Source of the DNA: Prevotella sp.
GTDB taxonomy: Bacteria > Bacteroidota > Bacteroidia > Bacteroidales > Bacteroidaceae
Direction: 5' to 3'
NCBI GenBank assembly: GCA_022511075.1
Contig: JAFLSE010000029.1
Span: 1-37,636 of the forward strand
DNA: 37,636 bases
The translations under genes were made by a program, and so were the position numbers. Below the pieces are notes generated by a model, which ran no database searches, was not told the origin of the DNA, and worked only from the letters and a program-made list of their open reading frames with translations. Position 1 is the stretch's first letter, and each line of letters opens with the position of its first letter. This document shows, piece by piece, positions 1 to 8,476 of the stretch.

Positions 1-436
1 CAACCCATAGGGCCGTCGTCCTGCACGCTACTTGGCTGGTTCAGAGTTGCCTCCATTGACCAATATTCCTCACTGCTGCCTCCCGTAGGAGTCTGGACCG
101 TGTCTCAGTTCCAGTGTGGGGGACCTTCCTCTCAGAACCCCTACCGATCGTCGGATAGGTGGGCCGTTACCCCGCCTACTTCCTAATCGGACGCATCCCC
201 ATCCCTGTCCGGAATACCTTTCCTCATAAAAGCATGCGCCTGAATGAGGGCATCGGGTATTAATCCGCCTTTCAGCGGGCTATCCCCGGGACAGGGGCAG
301 GTCGGATACGCGTTACTCACCCGTGCGCCGGTCGCCGTCAGGAAAAGCAAGCTTCTCCCACGCTGCCCCGCGACTTGCATGTGTTAGGCCTGTAGCTAGC
401 GTTCATCCTGAGCCAGGATCAAACTCTACATTGTAA
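1..436 (-). rRNA. rrs: 16S ribosomal RNA, 5' part (runs off the left edge)
   Basis: Read on the minus strand, this contains the universal 5' priming region (AGAGTTTGATCCTGGCTCAG, complement near 409-428) and the conserved site around E. coli position 340 (complement of CTGCTGCCTCCCGTAGGAGT near 73-92). The variable stretches and the form AGCCAAGTAGCGTGCAGGA near the left edge look Prevotella-like. Only about the first 436 nt of roughly 1.5 kb are present; the rest of the rRNA operon lies outside the window. The 5' end is estimated from the spacing before AGAGTTTGATC, so the last few bases are uncertain. Short open frames inside this stretch are not genes. Confidence 0.97.
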
Positions 437-766
437 AATTTCTTATTTCTTTTTCACCTTGTGCCGCTATATATATACAAACGGCAAAGGCGTGTTGTCT
501 GACCGGAATGAATCTATATAAACCTGCGTCTAAAGTTAACTTACAATAGATAGGTAATCTATCGTACACCTGATGAAAGTCATCCATCAAATATAATGGA
601 ATGACGGTACATTGTTTCTTCATACCCTTTTCCCGTGTACCTGAAGCACAAGCAACAGGACAGGGGGAAAGCTTCTTGCACTACTACTGTCTGTCATATA
701 AATCTTTCAAAGAACTCTGTTCTAAATCGCTCCGAAAACCTGCGGAACATACCGCAAACCTCAAAA
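437..766 (-). other. rRNA operon leader region
   Basis: About 330 nt between the predicted rRNA promoter and the 16S 5' end. It contains no convincing gene; short open frames on both strands lack family features. It is most simply the transcribed leader that is removed when 16S is processed. I did not identify antitermination boxes with confidence. Confidence 0.5.
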
Positions 767-805
767 GCGAATGCAAAGGTACGCACTTTAAAGCAAACCA
801 CCAAA
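767..805 (-). promoter_or_regulatory. Predicted rRNA promoter, Bacteroidetes type
   Basis: On the minus strand a TTTG (complement of 802-805) is followed after 20 nt by TACCTTTG (complement of 774-781), an exact fit to the Bacteroidetes -33/-7 consensus. Transcription would start near 767 and run into the 16S gene. Confidence 0.75.
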
Positions 806-996
806 TATTTTAGCAAGAAAATGCAAAAACAACGCAAAGTTTTCAGCTTTGTTGACAAAGAAACAATAAAGGAATGAAAAAGGAGTGTTATTTATGCACA
901 ATAACACAAATATTCATTATTAATATACCTGATGCTTTGTCCTTAACTTAAAAACATCGCGCGCGTACATGATATATAATTGTATCAATAAAATCC

Positions 997-1040
997 TGAC
1001 GCTTGCCGTCTCGATAGCAAACGCATATAGTCTCGATGCC
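997..1040 (-). repeat. Two-copy relic of the 22-bp intergenic repeat
   Basis: Read on the minus strand, 1040-1019 carries CATCGAGACTATATGCGTT, matching the last unit of the ten-copy array at 27915-28134. A second, degenerate unit follows at 1018-997 (CTATCGAGAC is kept, the rest has drifted). The period is again 22 bp. The copy sits between the rRNA promoter and the PBP1A promoter, so this repeat is a dispersed family and not unique to the 28-kb locus. Confidence 0.75.
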
Positions 1041-1061
1041 CAACGAAGCAGGCTTCGTTGG
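1040..1061. repeat. Perfect 10-bp stem hairpin next to the 22-bp repeat
   Basis: CCAACGAAGC (1040-1049) and GCTTCGTTGG (1052-1061) are perfect inverted repeats separated by two bases. Neither side has a T run, so it does not look like an intrinsic terminator. It abuts the 22-bp repeat relic directly, which suggests it belongs to the same repeated element. Confidence 0.6.
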
Positions 1062-1133
1062 CAGATGAACCTAAGTGCATTAAATCGATGTCCATAGTAT
1101 AATTTTGTTAAAACAAACAAATAACAGCGTTTT

Positions 1134-1166
1134 TTTGTCTTATTCCAATAATTTTGATTAATTTTG
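1134..1166 (+). promoter_or_regulatory. Predicted promoter of the PBP1A operon
   Basis: TTTG at 1134-1137, 21 nt, then TAATTTTG at 1159-1166. The start point would be near 1173, about 24 nt before the chosen ATG at 1197. This argues against the upstream in-frame TTG at 1164, which lies inside the -7 element. Confidence 0.65.
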
Positions 1167-1196
1167 CAAGCGCAAAGAAAACGTAATGGTGTTTAT

Positions 1197-3527
1197 ATGA
1201 GAAAGATATTTGTCTGGACACTATGGGTACTCTTGGTATTAGCTGTCATAACAACAGTAGTGGTGTTCTATGCCATAAGGGAAGGCAAAATAGGATATAT
1301 GCCTCCGATACAGGACCTTGAGAACCCGATAAACCGCTATGCCACGCAGGTATATTCTGCTGACGGCAGGGTGATAGGAACGTGGAGCTACGACCGCGAG
1401 AACCGCGTGTGCGTGGACTATGCACAGCTGTCGCCAAAACTCGTGCAGGCGCTTGTGGCTACCGAAGACGTGCGTTTCTATAATCATTCAGGTATTGACT
1501 TCTTTGCCCTTGGGCGTGCCATACTGAAACGCGGTATTATGGGGCAGAAAAGTGCCGGTGGTGGCTCCACCATTACACAGCAGTTGGCGAAGCAACTGTA
1601 TTCGGGCAAGGCGCACAACACCATGGAGCGTGTGCTGCAAAAGCCGATAGAGTGGGTGATTGCAGTGGAGCTGGAGCGCAACTATACGAAGGACGAGTTG
1701 ATTGCGATGTATCTCAACTACTTCGATTTCTTGCACAATGCGGTGGGAATAAAGACTGCCGCAAACACGTATTTCGGCAAGGAACCGAAGGATTTGGACA
1801 TAAACGAGGGTGCAATGCTTGTGGGATTGTGCAAGAATCCTTCATATTATAATCCCGTGCGATACCCTGAGCGTGCCGAAGAGAGACGCAACGTTGTGTT
1901 GGGGCAGATGCTGAAGGCAGGATACCTGACAGAAAGCGAATACAACGAGTGGAAGGAAAAGCCGCTGAAACTCAATTTCCATGTTAATGACCACAAAGAC
2001 GGTGTAGCTGTATATTTCCGCGATATGCTGCGCCGCTATATGATGGCGAAGCAGCCGGAACGCAGCAACTATCCGTCGTGGAATTATGTGAAGTTTCATC
2101 AAGATTCCATTTTGTGGGAAACAGACCCGTTGTTTGGATGGTGCAACAAGAACGTGAAGAAGAACGGCGATCACTACAATGTGTATGGTGACGGACTGAA
2201 GGTGTACACGACTATAGACTCGAGAATGCAGCAGTATGCGGAGCAGGCGGTGAGGGAGCACGTGGTGAACTTCCTGCAGCCGGCATTCAACAGGCAGATA
2301 CGCGGTAAGGCATACGCACCGTTCTCGGGAAATCTTTCTGCTGCGCAGATAAAGAAGATACTTATGCGATCAGTGCGCCAGACGGAGCGCTACCGCAGGC
2401 TGTCTGCCGAGGGAATGAGCGACGACGATATTATGCAGGAGTTCAAGAAGCCGACGGAGATGACGGTGTTTACATACCACGGCGACGTGGACACAATAAT
2501 GTCGCCTCTCGACTCGATACGTTACTACAAGTCGTTCCTGCGCTGCGGATTTATGAGTATGGACCCGCGCAACGGTGCGGTGAAGGCATACGTGGGAGGT
2601 CTTGACTTTATGCATTTCGGATATGATATGTGCCGTGAGGGCAGGCGACAGGTTGGCTCTACAATAAAACCGCTGCTATATTCGTTGGCAATGGAAAACG
2701 GTATGTCGCCGTGCGACCTTGCGCCCAATGTGCAGCAGACGTATATGGTGGCAGGAAAGCCGTGGACTCCAAGAAACTCTGGAGGAAGTTCGCGCTACGG
2801 TGAGATGGTGACGCTGAAGTGGGGACTTGCACAGTCGAACAACTGGATTTCGGCATACGTGATGAGCAAGCAGAATCCGAGTGCATTCGTGAACCTATTG
2901 CGCGAGTTTGGTATAAACAATCCTGATATACACCCGTCGATGGCGCTTTGTCTCGGTCCTTGCGAAATTACCGTGGAAGAGATGGTGAGTGCATACACTG
3001 CCTTTGCCAACCACGGCATCAGGGCTGCCGCGTACTATGTGACGAAGATATGCGACAACGAGGGCAACGTGATTGCCGAGTTCCAGCCGAGAATGAACGA
3101 GGTGATAAGTGAGGCGAGTGCCAACAAGATGCTCTGTATGCTGAGGGGAGTAATCGACGGCGGTACGGGAGGGCGCATACGCTATCGCTACAATATGAAA
3201 TGCGATATGGGCGGAAAGACCGGTACGACCAACAATAACAGCGACGCATGGTTTATGGGCTTCACTCCAAACCTCGTGAGCGGTCTGTGGATTGGAGGCG
3301 ACGACCGCGACATACACTTCGACTCTATGCAGATGGGGCAGGGTGCAACGATGGCACTGCCTGTGTGGGCATATTATATGCGCAAGGTGTTCAACGACAA
3401 ACGTCTTGGATATAGCGAGGGTGCTGTGTTTGAGCTTCCGGCAGGCTATGACCCATGCGAGGGAGGCGATTCGGAATATGACAGTCCTGACCTTGATGTG
3501 GTGAACATCGGCGATATATACGAATAA
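1197..3527 (+). CDS. mrcA: Penicillin-binding protein 1A, bifunctional glycosyltransferase/transpeptidase
   Basis: Class A PBP of 776 aa that polymerises and cross-links peptidoglycan at the outer face of the inner membrane. A single N-terminal membrane anchor lies at about residues 5-28. The GT51 glycosyltransferase domain follows, with the catalytic Glu in ATEDVRF (about residue 90) and GGSTITQQLAKQL (about 122-134). The transpeptidase domain has the SxxK motif STIK at 488-491 (nucleophile Ser488), an SNN motif in AQSNNW and KTGTT at 674-678. All catalytic motifs are intact. The ATG at 1197 fits the promoter and puts the anchor at the N terminus. It is the first gene of a probable operon with map, tsaD and cinA. 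PBP1A versus another class A name is by overall similarity only. Confidence 0.93.
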   Translation: MRKIFVWTLWVLLVLAVITTVVVFYAIREGKIGYMPPIQDLENPINRYATQVYSADGRVIGTWSYDRENRVCVDYAQLSPKLVQALVATEDVRFYNHSGIDFFALGRAILKRGIMGQKSAGGGSTITQQLAKQLYSGKAHNTMERVLQKPIEWVIAVELERNYTKDELIAMYLNYFDFLHNAVGIKTAANTYFGKEPKDLDINEGAMLVGLCKNPSYYNPVRYPERAEERRNVVLGQMLKAGYLTESEYNEWKEKPLKLNFHVNDHKDGVAVYFRDMLRRYMMAKQPERSNYPSWNYVKFHQDSILWETDPLFGWCNKNVKKNGDHYNVYGDGLKVYTTIDSRMQQYAEQAVREHVVNFLQPAFNRQIRGKAYAPFSGNLSAAQIKKILMRSVRQTERYRRLSAEGMSDDDIMQEFKKPTEMTVFTYHGDVDTIMSPLDSIRYYKSFLRCGFMSMDPRNGAVKAYVGGLDFMHFGYDMCREGRRQVGSTIKPLLYSLAMENGMSPCDLAPNVQQTYMVAGKPWTPRNSGGSSRYGEMVTLKWGLAQSNNWISAYVMSKQNPSAFVNLLREFGINNPDIHPSMALCLGPCEITVEEMVSAYTAFANHGIRAAAYYVTKICDNEGNVIAEFQPRMNEVISEASANKMLCMLRGVIDGGTGGRIRYRYNMKCDMGGKTGTTNNNSDAWFMGFTPNLVSGLWIGGDDRDIHFDSMQMGQGATMALPVWAYYMRKVFNDKRLGYSEGAVFELPAGYDPCEGGDSEYDSPDLDVVNIGDIYE

Positions 3528-3566
3528 AAAGATAAGATTTATTAGGAATAACGTAAATTTGCATAT

Positions 3567-4430
3567 ATGTTTATGAAGAAAAAACGTTGGCGTATGCTGC
3601 CCGGACAGCCACCTACGGAATTGGACAAGCAGGTGATGTACTGGGAGAACAAGGGAAAGCTTGTGCCTACACGTGAACTTATTAAGACACCGGAACAGAT
3701 AGAGGGCATACGGCGTGCAGGAATAGTTAACACGGGTGTGCTCGACGAAGTGGCAAAGAATATACGTGCAGGAATGAACACGCAGGAGATAGACGACATT
3801 TGCATGGAATACTGCAAGCAGCATAATGCCGTGCCTGCCTGTCTTGGCTACGAAGGATTCCCCAAAAGCGTATGCACGAGCATAAACGAGGTGGTGTGCC
3901 ATGGCATACCCAAGACCTGCGATGTGTTGCGTGAGGGTGATATAATCAATGTGGACTTTACCACTATACTCGACGGTTATTATGCCGATGCAAGCCGAAT
4001 GTTCATAATAGGCAAGACAACTCCTGCAAAGGAACAGCTTGTGCGTGTAGCAAAGGAATGCCTTGAGTTAGGCGTGGAGGCAGCGAAGCCATACGGTTTT
4101 GTAGGCGACATAGGACACGCCATACAGCAGCATGCGGAGAAGAAATATCATTATGGTATTGTGCGCGACTTGTGCGGACACGGCGTAGGATTGCAATTCC
4201 ACGAAGAGCCAGAGGTGCTTCATGTTGGTCGCAAGGGACAGGGTATGCTCCTCGTGCCGGGCATGGTGTTCACCATAGAACCGATGATAAACATGGGTAC
4301 ATACAAGGTGTTCATTGATGCCGACGACGAATATGGATGGGAAGTGATTTCTGAAGATGAACAGCCGAGTGCACAGTGGGAATACACGGTGCTGATGACA
4401 GAAAGCGGTGTGGAGATTTTGAGTTATTGA
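3567..4430 (+). CDS. map: Methionine aminopeptidase, type I
   Basis: 287-aa cytosolic metalloprotease that removes the initiator Met from new proteins. The five expected metal ligands are visible: Asp130 (NVDFT), Asp141 (YYADAS), His205 (GHGVG), Glu238 (FTIEP) and Glu272 (AQWEYT), with the conserved substrate-side His112 (CHGIP). About 35 extra N-terminal residues, rich in basic residues at the start, precede the catalytic domain; such an extension is common in Bacteroidetes homologues. The gene starts 39 nt after PBP1A and ends 10 nt before tsaD. A TAAATTTG -7-like element at 3554-3561 lies so close to the ATG that a transcript from it would be almost leaderless; the next Met at 3573 is an alternative start. 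Confidence 0.95.
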   Translation: MFMKKKRWRMLPGQPPTELDKQVMYWENKGKLVPTRELIKTPEQIEGIRRAGIVNTGVLDEVAKNIRAGMNTQEIDDICMEYCKQHNAVPACLGYEGFPKSVCTSINEVVCHGIPKTCDVLREGDIINVDFTTILDGYYADASRMFIIGKTTPAKEQLVRVAKECLELGVEAAKPYGFVGDIGHAIQQHAEKKYHYGIVRDLCGHGVGLQFHEEPEVLHVGRKGQGMLLVPGMVFTIEPMINMGTYKVFIDADDEYGWEVISEDEQPSAQWEYTVLMTESGVEILSY

Positions 4431-4440
4431 TATTCCTGTT

Positions 4441-5466
4441 ATGGACGATATATATATATTAGGTATAGAGAGCAGTTGCGACGACACCTCTGCGGCGGTG
4501 CTGCACAACGGTGTGTTGTTGAGCAACGTTACGGCATCGCAGGATGTTCACAGGGCATACGGTGGTGTTGTTCCCGAACTTGCATCGCGTGCCCATATGC
4601 AGAACATAGTGCCTGTGGTTGATCAGGCGTTGAAACGTGCAGGTATAGTGAAGGAACAACTTTCGGCAGTGGCATTCACGAGAGGACCGGGACTTATGGG
4701 CTCGTTGCTCGTGGGTGTTAGTTTTGCAAAGGGCTTTGCCCGTTCGCTCGGCATTCCGATGATAGACGTAAACCACTTGCAGGGGCACGTTATGGCTCAT
4801 TTTATAAAAGAGAGCGATGATGATACCAATCAACCTCCGTTGCCATTTATTTGCCTGTTGGTTAGCGGTGGCAACTCGCAGATAGTGAAAGTAAACGCAT
4901 ATAACGACATGGAGGTGTTGGGACAGACCATTGACGATGCCGCTGGCGAGGCTATTGACAAGTGCTCCAAGGTGATGGGACTCGGCTATCCGGGCGGACC
5001 TATCATCGACAAACTGGCACGACAGGGCAATCCACACGCATATAAGTTTGCAGAGCCGCAGATACCTGGACTTAACTACTCGTTCTCGGGATTGAAGACA
5101 TCCTTCCTTTATAACCTGCGTGACTGGGTGAAAGAAGACCCTGACTTTGTGGAGCATCACAAGGAGGACATCGCCGCATCGTTGGAGTTTACGATTGTGG
5201 ACATTCTGATGAAGAAACTACGCAAGGCGGTAAAGGAGACGGGAATAAAGCATGTTGCCGTGGCTGGTGGAGTGAGTGCCAACAATGGTTTGCGCAATGC
5301 TTTCTACGACCACGCCAAGCGTTTTGGATGGACTGTGTATATACCGAAGTTCAGTTATACCACCGACAATGCCGCAATGATAGGTATGGTTGGACATTTC
5401 AAGTATCAGGCAAAGGAATACTGCGACATAAGTGCGCCTGTGTTCTCGAAAGTTACTTTTAGTTAG
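4441..5466 (+). CDS. tsaD: tRNA N6-threonylcarbamoyladenosine transferase TsaD
   Basis: 341-aa ASKHA-fold enzyme (Kae1/TsaD) that transfers the threonylcarbamoyl group to A37 of ANN-decoding tRNAs, working with TsaB and TsaE. The start GIESSCDDTSAAV is the family N-terminal phosphate loop. The metal-binding HxxxH is seen as His112 and His116 in NHLQGHVMAH. The nucleotide-binding stretches LVSGGNSQ, GEAIDKCSKVMGLGYPGGP and VAGGVSANNGLR are all present. Length is normal. It is 10 nt downstream of map, so co-translation from one mRNA is likely. Confidence 0.97.
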   Translation: MDDIYILGIESSCDDTSAAVLHNGVLLSNVTASQDVHRAYGGVVPELASRAHMQNIVPVVDQALKRAGIVKEQLSAVAFTRGPGLMGSLLVGVSFAKGFARSLGIPMIDVNHLQGHVMAHFIKESDDDTNQPPLPFICLLVSGGNSQIVKVNAYNDMEVLGQTIDDAAGEAIDKCSKVMGLGYPGGPIIDKLARQGNPHAYKFAEPQIPGLNYSFSGLKTSFLYNLRDWVKEDPDFVEHHKEDIAASLEFTIVDILMKKLRKAVKETGIKHVAVAGGVSANNGLRNAFYDHAKRFGWTVYIPKFSYTTDNAAMIGMVGHFKYQAKEYCDISAPVFSKVTFS

Positions 5467-5500
5467 GACATTTGTCAGAAATAAATAAAAACAATACGAT

Positions 5501-6013
5501 ATGGATTTTGAAAACAAAATTTTGAGCAGGGAACTTAGTACGCTGCTTTGGGATTTGGAAAAGACTGTGGGAACGGCAGAAAGTTGCACTGGCGGACGCG
5601 TTGCCGAGGCGTTCGTTTCTGTGCCAGGTGCATCGAAATATTTTAAGGGCGGAATAGTTTGCTACACTGACGAGGTGAAGCATAATATCTTGAAAGTAGA
5701 CAATGCAACGCTTGCGGAAAAGACGGCAGTGAGCGAGGAAGTGGCAGTGGAAATGGTGAAGGGTGCATGCAAGGTACTTGGTACCGACTATGCCCTTGCC
5801 ACTACGGGCTATGCGGGTCCTACGGCGGGCGACGACGGTACGCCAGCAGGTACGATATGGGTGGCATGCGGCACGATTGACAACGTAAAGACCAAGAAAC
5901 TGACGGAAGATTTGGGCAGAGACCGTAACCTTGAGGCTGCAACCACTGCAGTGATGCAGATGCTGTATGAAATTCTGAAAGAGCAGATTGATGCCGATGA
6001 AGACAAGGCATGA
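5501..6013 (+). CDS. cinA: CinA C-terminal domain protein, NMN amidohydrolase (PncC) type
   Basis: 170-aa stand-alone C-terminal domain of the CinA family. Known members deamidate nicotinamide mononucleotide to nicotinate mononucleotide in NAD recycling. The family signature AESCTGGRVAEAF is at residues 26-38, and GYAGPTAGDDGTPAGT (about 108-123) is the characteristic glycine-rich stretch. The N-terminal MoCo-binding-like domain of full-length CinA is absent, which is the normal short form. It follows tsaD by 34 nt and closes the operon. The role in NAD recycling is from the family and is not shown here. Confidence 0.9.
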   Translation: MDFENKILSRELSTLLWDLEKTVGTAESCTGGRVAEAFVSVPGASKYFKGGIVCYTDEVKHNILKVDNATLAEKTAVSEEVAVEMVKGACKVLGTDYALATTGYAGPTAGDDGTPAGTIWVACGTIDNVKTKKLTEDLGRDRNLEAATTAVMQMLYEILKEQIDADEDKA

Positions 6014-6107
6014 TGCCGTTCCAATCGAAGAGTGATGTCATATCCAATGTAAAAATGGCGCAAAAATCAAAAAAATCATTAAATATTTGACTTTTGGCTG
6101 CAAATAA

Positions 6108-6138
6108 TTTGCTGTTTCAAAAAAATATATTAATTTTG
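6108..6138 (+). promoter_or_regulatory. Predicted promoter of rpmB-rpmG
   Basis: TTTG at 6108-6111, 19 nt, then TAATTTTG at 6131-6138. It lies in the AT-rich 175-nt gap after cinA and would give a leader of about 45 nt before rpmB. Confidence 0.7.
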
Positions 6139-6188
6139 CACTCTGTTTGGAATAAGTTATTAAAAAGGTTACAAAAATTTAGATAGAA

Positions 6189-6452
6189 ATGTCGAAAATT
6201 TGTCAGATTACAGGTAAGAAGGCACAAAGGGGAAATAACGTGTCTCACTCAAAGCATCGTACCAAGCGCAGCTTTGACGTAAACCTCTTCAGCAAGAAAT
6301 TCTACTATGTAGAGGAAGGTTGCTGGATTCGCATGAAGATTAGTGCTGCTGGTCTTCGCATGATAAACAAGGTGGGTCTTGACGCAGCTTTGAAGCAGGC
6401 TGTAAGCAAAGGATACTGCGAGTGGAAGGACATTAAAGTGATAGGAGAATAA
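6189..6452 (+). CDS. rpmB: Large-subunit ribosomal protein bL28
   Basis: 87-aa basic protein starting [20 protein letters not shown], the usual bL28 opening, followed by the conserved [16 protein letters not shown] stretch. Length is normal for Bacteroidetes. It is the first gene of a three-gene ribosomal operon with its own promoter. The zinc-binding cysteine pairs found in some bL28 proteins are not complete here. Confidence 0.97.
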   Translation: MSKICQITGKKAQRGNNVSHSKHRTKRSFDVNLFSKKFYYVEEGCWIRMKISAAGLRMINKVGLDAALKQAVSKGYCEWKDIKVIGE

Positions 6453-6457
6453 CCACA

Positions 6458-6646
6458 ATGGCAAAGAAAGCAAAAGGCAACAGAGTGCAGGTTATCTTGG
6501 AGTGCACAGAGCATAAGAATAGTGGCGTGCCAGGTACAAGCCGTTATGTTACTACCAAGAACCGCAAGAACACTCCCGACCGTATGGAGTTGATGAAGTA
6601 TAACCCCATCTTGAAGAAGATGACCCTTCACAAGGAGATTAAATAA
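6458..6646 (+). CDS. rpmG: Large-subunit ribosomal protein bL33
   Basis: 62-aa protein with the bL33 pattern [32 protein letters not shown] and a C-terminal KMTLHKE. It begins 5 nt after rpmB, so the two are co-translated. Only one cysteine remains of the zinc ribbon seen in C+ forms, so this is a C- (zinc-free) version. Confidence 0.97.
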   Translation: MAKKAKGNRVQVILECTEHKNSGVPGTSRYVTTKNRKNTPDRMELMKYNPILKKMTLHKEIK

Positions 6647-6682
6647 TATTTTCGTAGAACGATTTTAAAAAGCGTATAAGAA

Positions 6683-6838
6683 ATGGCAAAGAAAACCGTC
6701 GCTACCCTCCACGAAGGCTCAAAGGATGGTCGCGCTTATTCAAAGGTAATCAAGATGGTAAAGAGCCCAAAGACTGGTGCTTACATCTTTGACGAGCAAA
6801 TGGTTCCTAACGAGGCTGTTAAGGATTTCTTCAAGTAA
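6683..6838 (+). CDS. DUF4295 family small basic protein, probably ribosome associated
   Basis: 51-aa Lys-rich protein starting MAKKTVATLHEGSKDG and ending VPNEAVKDFFK. In Bacteroidetes, DUF4295 proteins regularly follow rpmB and rpmG, exactly as here (36 nt after rpmG, before a strong terminator). Position, size and charge point to a ribosomal role. I recall a report of an extra large-subunit protein in a Flavobacterium ribosome structure that may be this family, but cannot check it here. No catalytic motif is present. Confidence 0.88.
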   Translation: MAKKTVATLHEGSKDGRAYSKVIKMVKSPKTGAYIFDEQMVPNEAVKDFFK

Positions 6839-6870
6839 ACGGAAGATTTTTAATCACAGATATAAAAAGG

Positions 6871-6905
6871 CTGCAACTTTGTGTTTCACAATGTTGCAGT
6901 TTTTT
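6871..6905 (+). terminator. Intrinsic terminator after the ribosomal protein operon
   Basis: CTGCAACTTTGTG (6871-6883) pairs with CACAATGTTGCAG (6887-6899) with one mismatch and a 3-nt loop, followed directly by TTTTTT. It separates this operon from the convergent cdd gene. Confidence 0.88.
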
Positions 6906-6923
6906 GTATTGTTTCCCATTTAA

Positions 6924-7397
6924 TCAGAAATCCGTGAACGACAAGGGCATGAGATGTTTTATGCCTTCTATCCTGTATATCTTGTCGCGTCCTATGAGAA
7001 GGATTGTAAGAGGATTGTGATAGCGTGTCTCTGTTTCGATCATTGCCTGACGGCAGATGCCGCAGGGCGATATGGGATTGTCGAGATAAGCGCCATGCTC
7101 GTTGCGTGCAGATATAGCTATTTTGACAGGAGTTTTATATGGATGCTGCGCTCCTGCGGCAAAGAGGGCACTGCGCTCGGCACACATAGTAACACCAAAG
7201 GCGGCATTTTCTTGGTTGCATCCTTCTATTATCGTGCCGTCGTCGAGCAACAGAGCAGCGCCTACACAAAACTTGCTATATGGGGCGTAAGAGCGGAAGG
7301 TGGACTTGTTGGCAATGCTTACCAATTGCTGTTCCTCTTGGCACAGTTCTTCCAATGTGTATTCCGCAATATTTGAGGTTAGTTTTATTTCTTTCAT
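6924..7397 (-). CDS. cdd: Cytidine deaminase
   Basis: 157-aa homotetrameric-type enzyme of pyrimidine salvage that converts cytidine and deoxycytidine to uridine and deoxyuridine. The zinc site is complete: Cys72-Ala-Glu74 (MCAERSALF) with the catalytic Glu74, and PCGICRQ supplying Cys112 and Cys115. The substrate-binding region APYSKFCVGAALL is present at about 38-50. It is convergent with the ribosomal operon and divergent from the glucosaminidase gene. Its promoter predicts a leader of only about 15 nt. Confidence 0.95.
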   Translation of the reverse strand: MKEIKLTSNIAEYTLEELCQEEQQLVSIANKSTFRSYAPYSKFCVGAALLLDDGTIIEGCNQENAAFGVTMCAERSALFAAGAQHPYKTPVKIAISARNEHGAYLDNPISPCGICRQAMIETETRYHNPLTILLIGRDKIYRIEGIKHLMPLSFTDF

Positions 7398-7418
7398 TAA
7401 GATATTCTAAATTTTTTG

Positions 7419-7450
7419 CAAAAATAATAAAAAAGTTCGATAGTGTCAAA
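7419..7450 (-). promoter_or_regulatory. Predicted cdd promoter
   Basis: On the minus strand TTTG (complement of 7447-7450), 20 nt, then TATTTTTG (complement of 7419-7426). It overlaps the divergent promoter on the plus strand. Confidence 0.65.
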
Positions 7451-7467
7451 TAATTATAGTATTTTTG
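7436..7467 (+). promoter_or_regulatory. Predicted promoter of the glucosaminidase gene
   Basis: TTCG at 7436-7439 (three of four matches to TTTG), 20 nt, then TATTTTTG at 7460-7467. The -33 element is imperfect, so this is weaker than the cdd promoter that it overlaps. Confidence 0.5.
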
Positions 7468-7487
7468 CAATCAAATAGGTAAAAGTG

Positions 7488-8399
7488 ATGACAAGACGAT
7501 TGTATTTGGTTTTGATTATGTTTTTGTGTTCCACGATGTTTGCCCTTGCGCAGATGAAGTGGAATGCGAGTTATCAGCAGTATTTTGACCAGTATAGGGA
7601 TCTTGCCATACAGCAGATGAACGCCTACGGAGTGCCGGCAAGTATAACGCTTGCCCAGGGAGTTATTGAGAGTGGGGCAGGGAAAGGGCGACTTGCAATG
7701 AAAGCAAATAACCATTTCGGCATAAAATGCCACGGTTGGACAGGAGGAAAGATATATCACGACGATGATGAGCGTAACGAGTGCTTCCGAGCATACAATT
7801 CGCCATACGACAGTTTTGAGGATCATTCAAAGTTTCTGCGCAATGGTAAGCGTTATAGCAGTTTGTTTTCTTTGAAGATAACCGACTATAAAGGATGGGC
7901 ACGTGGACTGAAGGCTGCTGGTTACGCCACTAATCCACAATATGCCGATCTCCTTATTGGTATAATACAGTTATATAAACTCTACCAGTATGACACGGCG
8001 AAGGGGTATGATAAGTTTATCGTGCAACATGAGAGGGGGCACTCGACGGGATTTACACACAGGATTTATGCCTACAATAACAACTATTATATAAAGGTAC
8101 GTGCGAATGATACTTTTGCTTCGCTTGCAAATGAAATGGGAATCTCGGCAAAGAAACTCGCTAAATACAATGAACGTGACGTTAGAGACCGCCTTTCGGT
8201 GGGCGAGCCGATATATCTGAAGAAGAAAGCCACGAAGGCTACAAAGGAGTATAAAGGCAGGTTGCACAATGTGAGGGCAGGGGAGTCGATGTATTCTATT
8301 GCACAGACCTATGGCATACGACTGAAGAGTCTTTATAAACTCAACAACCTGAGTCCTGACTATCAGTTGCGTGTAGGTGACAGGTTAATATTGAGATAA
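7488..8399 (+). CDS. Secreted glucosaminidase (GH73 type) with two LysM repeats
   Basis: 303-aa exported peptidoglycan hydrolase. Residues 1-21 form a signal peptide ending ...FALA. The glucosaminidase domain (about 30-170) has QGVIESGAGKGRLAMKANN, in which the Glu is the probable general acid, followed by HFGIKCHGWTGGKIYHDDDE. Two LysM-like peptidoglycan-binding repeats close the protein: a diverged one at about 203-248 (YIKVRANDTFASLANEMGIS) and a typical one at about 260-303 (HNVRAGESMYSIAQTYGI). The GTG at 7485 just before the ATG could also be used; the ATG gives the cleaner signal peptide. It probably acts in cell-wall turnover or daughter-cell separation. Confidence 0.9.
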   Translation: MTRRLYLVLIMFLCSTMFALAQMKWNASYQQYFDQYRDLAIQQMNAYGVPASITLAQGVIESGAGKGRLAMKANNHFGIKCHGWTGGKIYHDDDERNECFRAYNSPYDSFEDHSKFLRNGKRYSSLFSLKITDYKGWARGLKAAGYATNPQYADLLIGIIQLYKLYQYDTAKGYDKFIVQHERGHSTGFTHRIYAYNNNYYIKVRANDTFASLANEMGISAKKLAKYNERDVRDRLSVGEPIYLKKKATKATKEYKGRLHNVRAGESMYSIAQTYGIRLKSLYKLNNLSPDYQLRVGDRLILR

Positions 8400-8443
8400 T
8401 TGTTACGAATTATAAGAAAAGCGATCAAAAAAGTTGTAGATTG

Positions 8444-8476
8444 TTTGTGTGTTACGAAGAAAAGTTGTAATTTTGC
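8444..8476 (+). promoter_or_regulatory. Predicted promoter of the leu operon
   Basis: TTTG at 8444-8447, 21 nt, then TAATTTTG at 8469-8476. The leader before leuA is only about 29 nt, too short for a leader peptide or a T-box, so no attenuator of that kind is visible here. Confidence 0.65.

Noticed and set aside
183..380. Protein-coding frame in the first 400 bases
   Set aside because: The sequence is 16S rRNA.
1040..1061. Terminator or phage attachment site
   Set aside because: No T run on either strand, no tRNA gene and no integrase nearby.
2895..3902. 335-aa minus-strand open frame
   Set aside because: It lies antisense to PBP1A and map, both intact and recognised; composition is that of a shadow frame (His-rich, no domain).
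4459..5160. 233-aa minus-strand open frame
   Set aside because: Shadow of tsaD, which has all its motifs on the plus strand.
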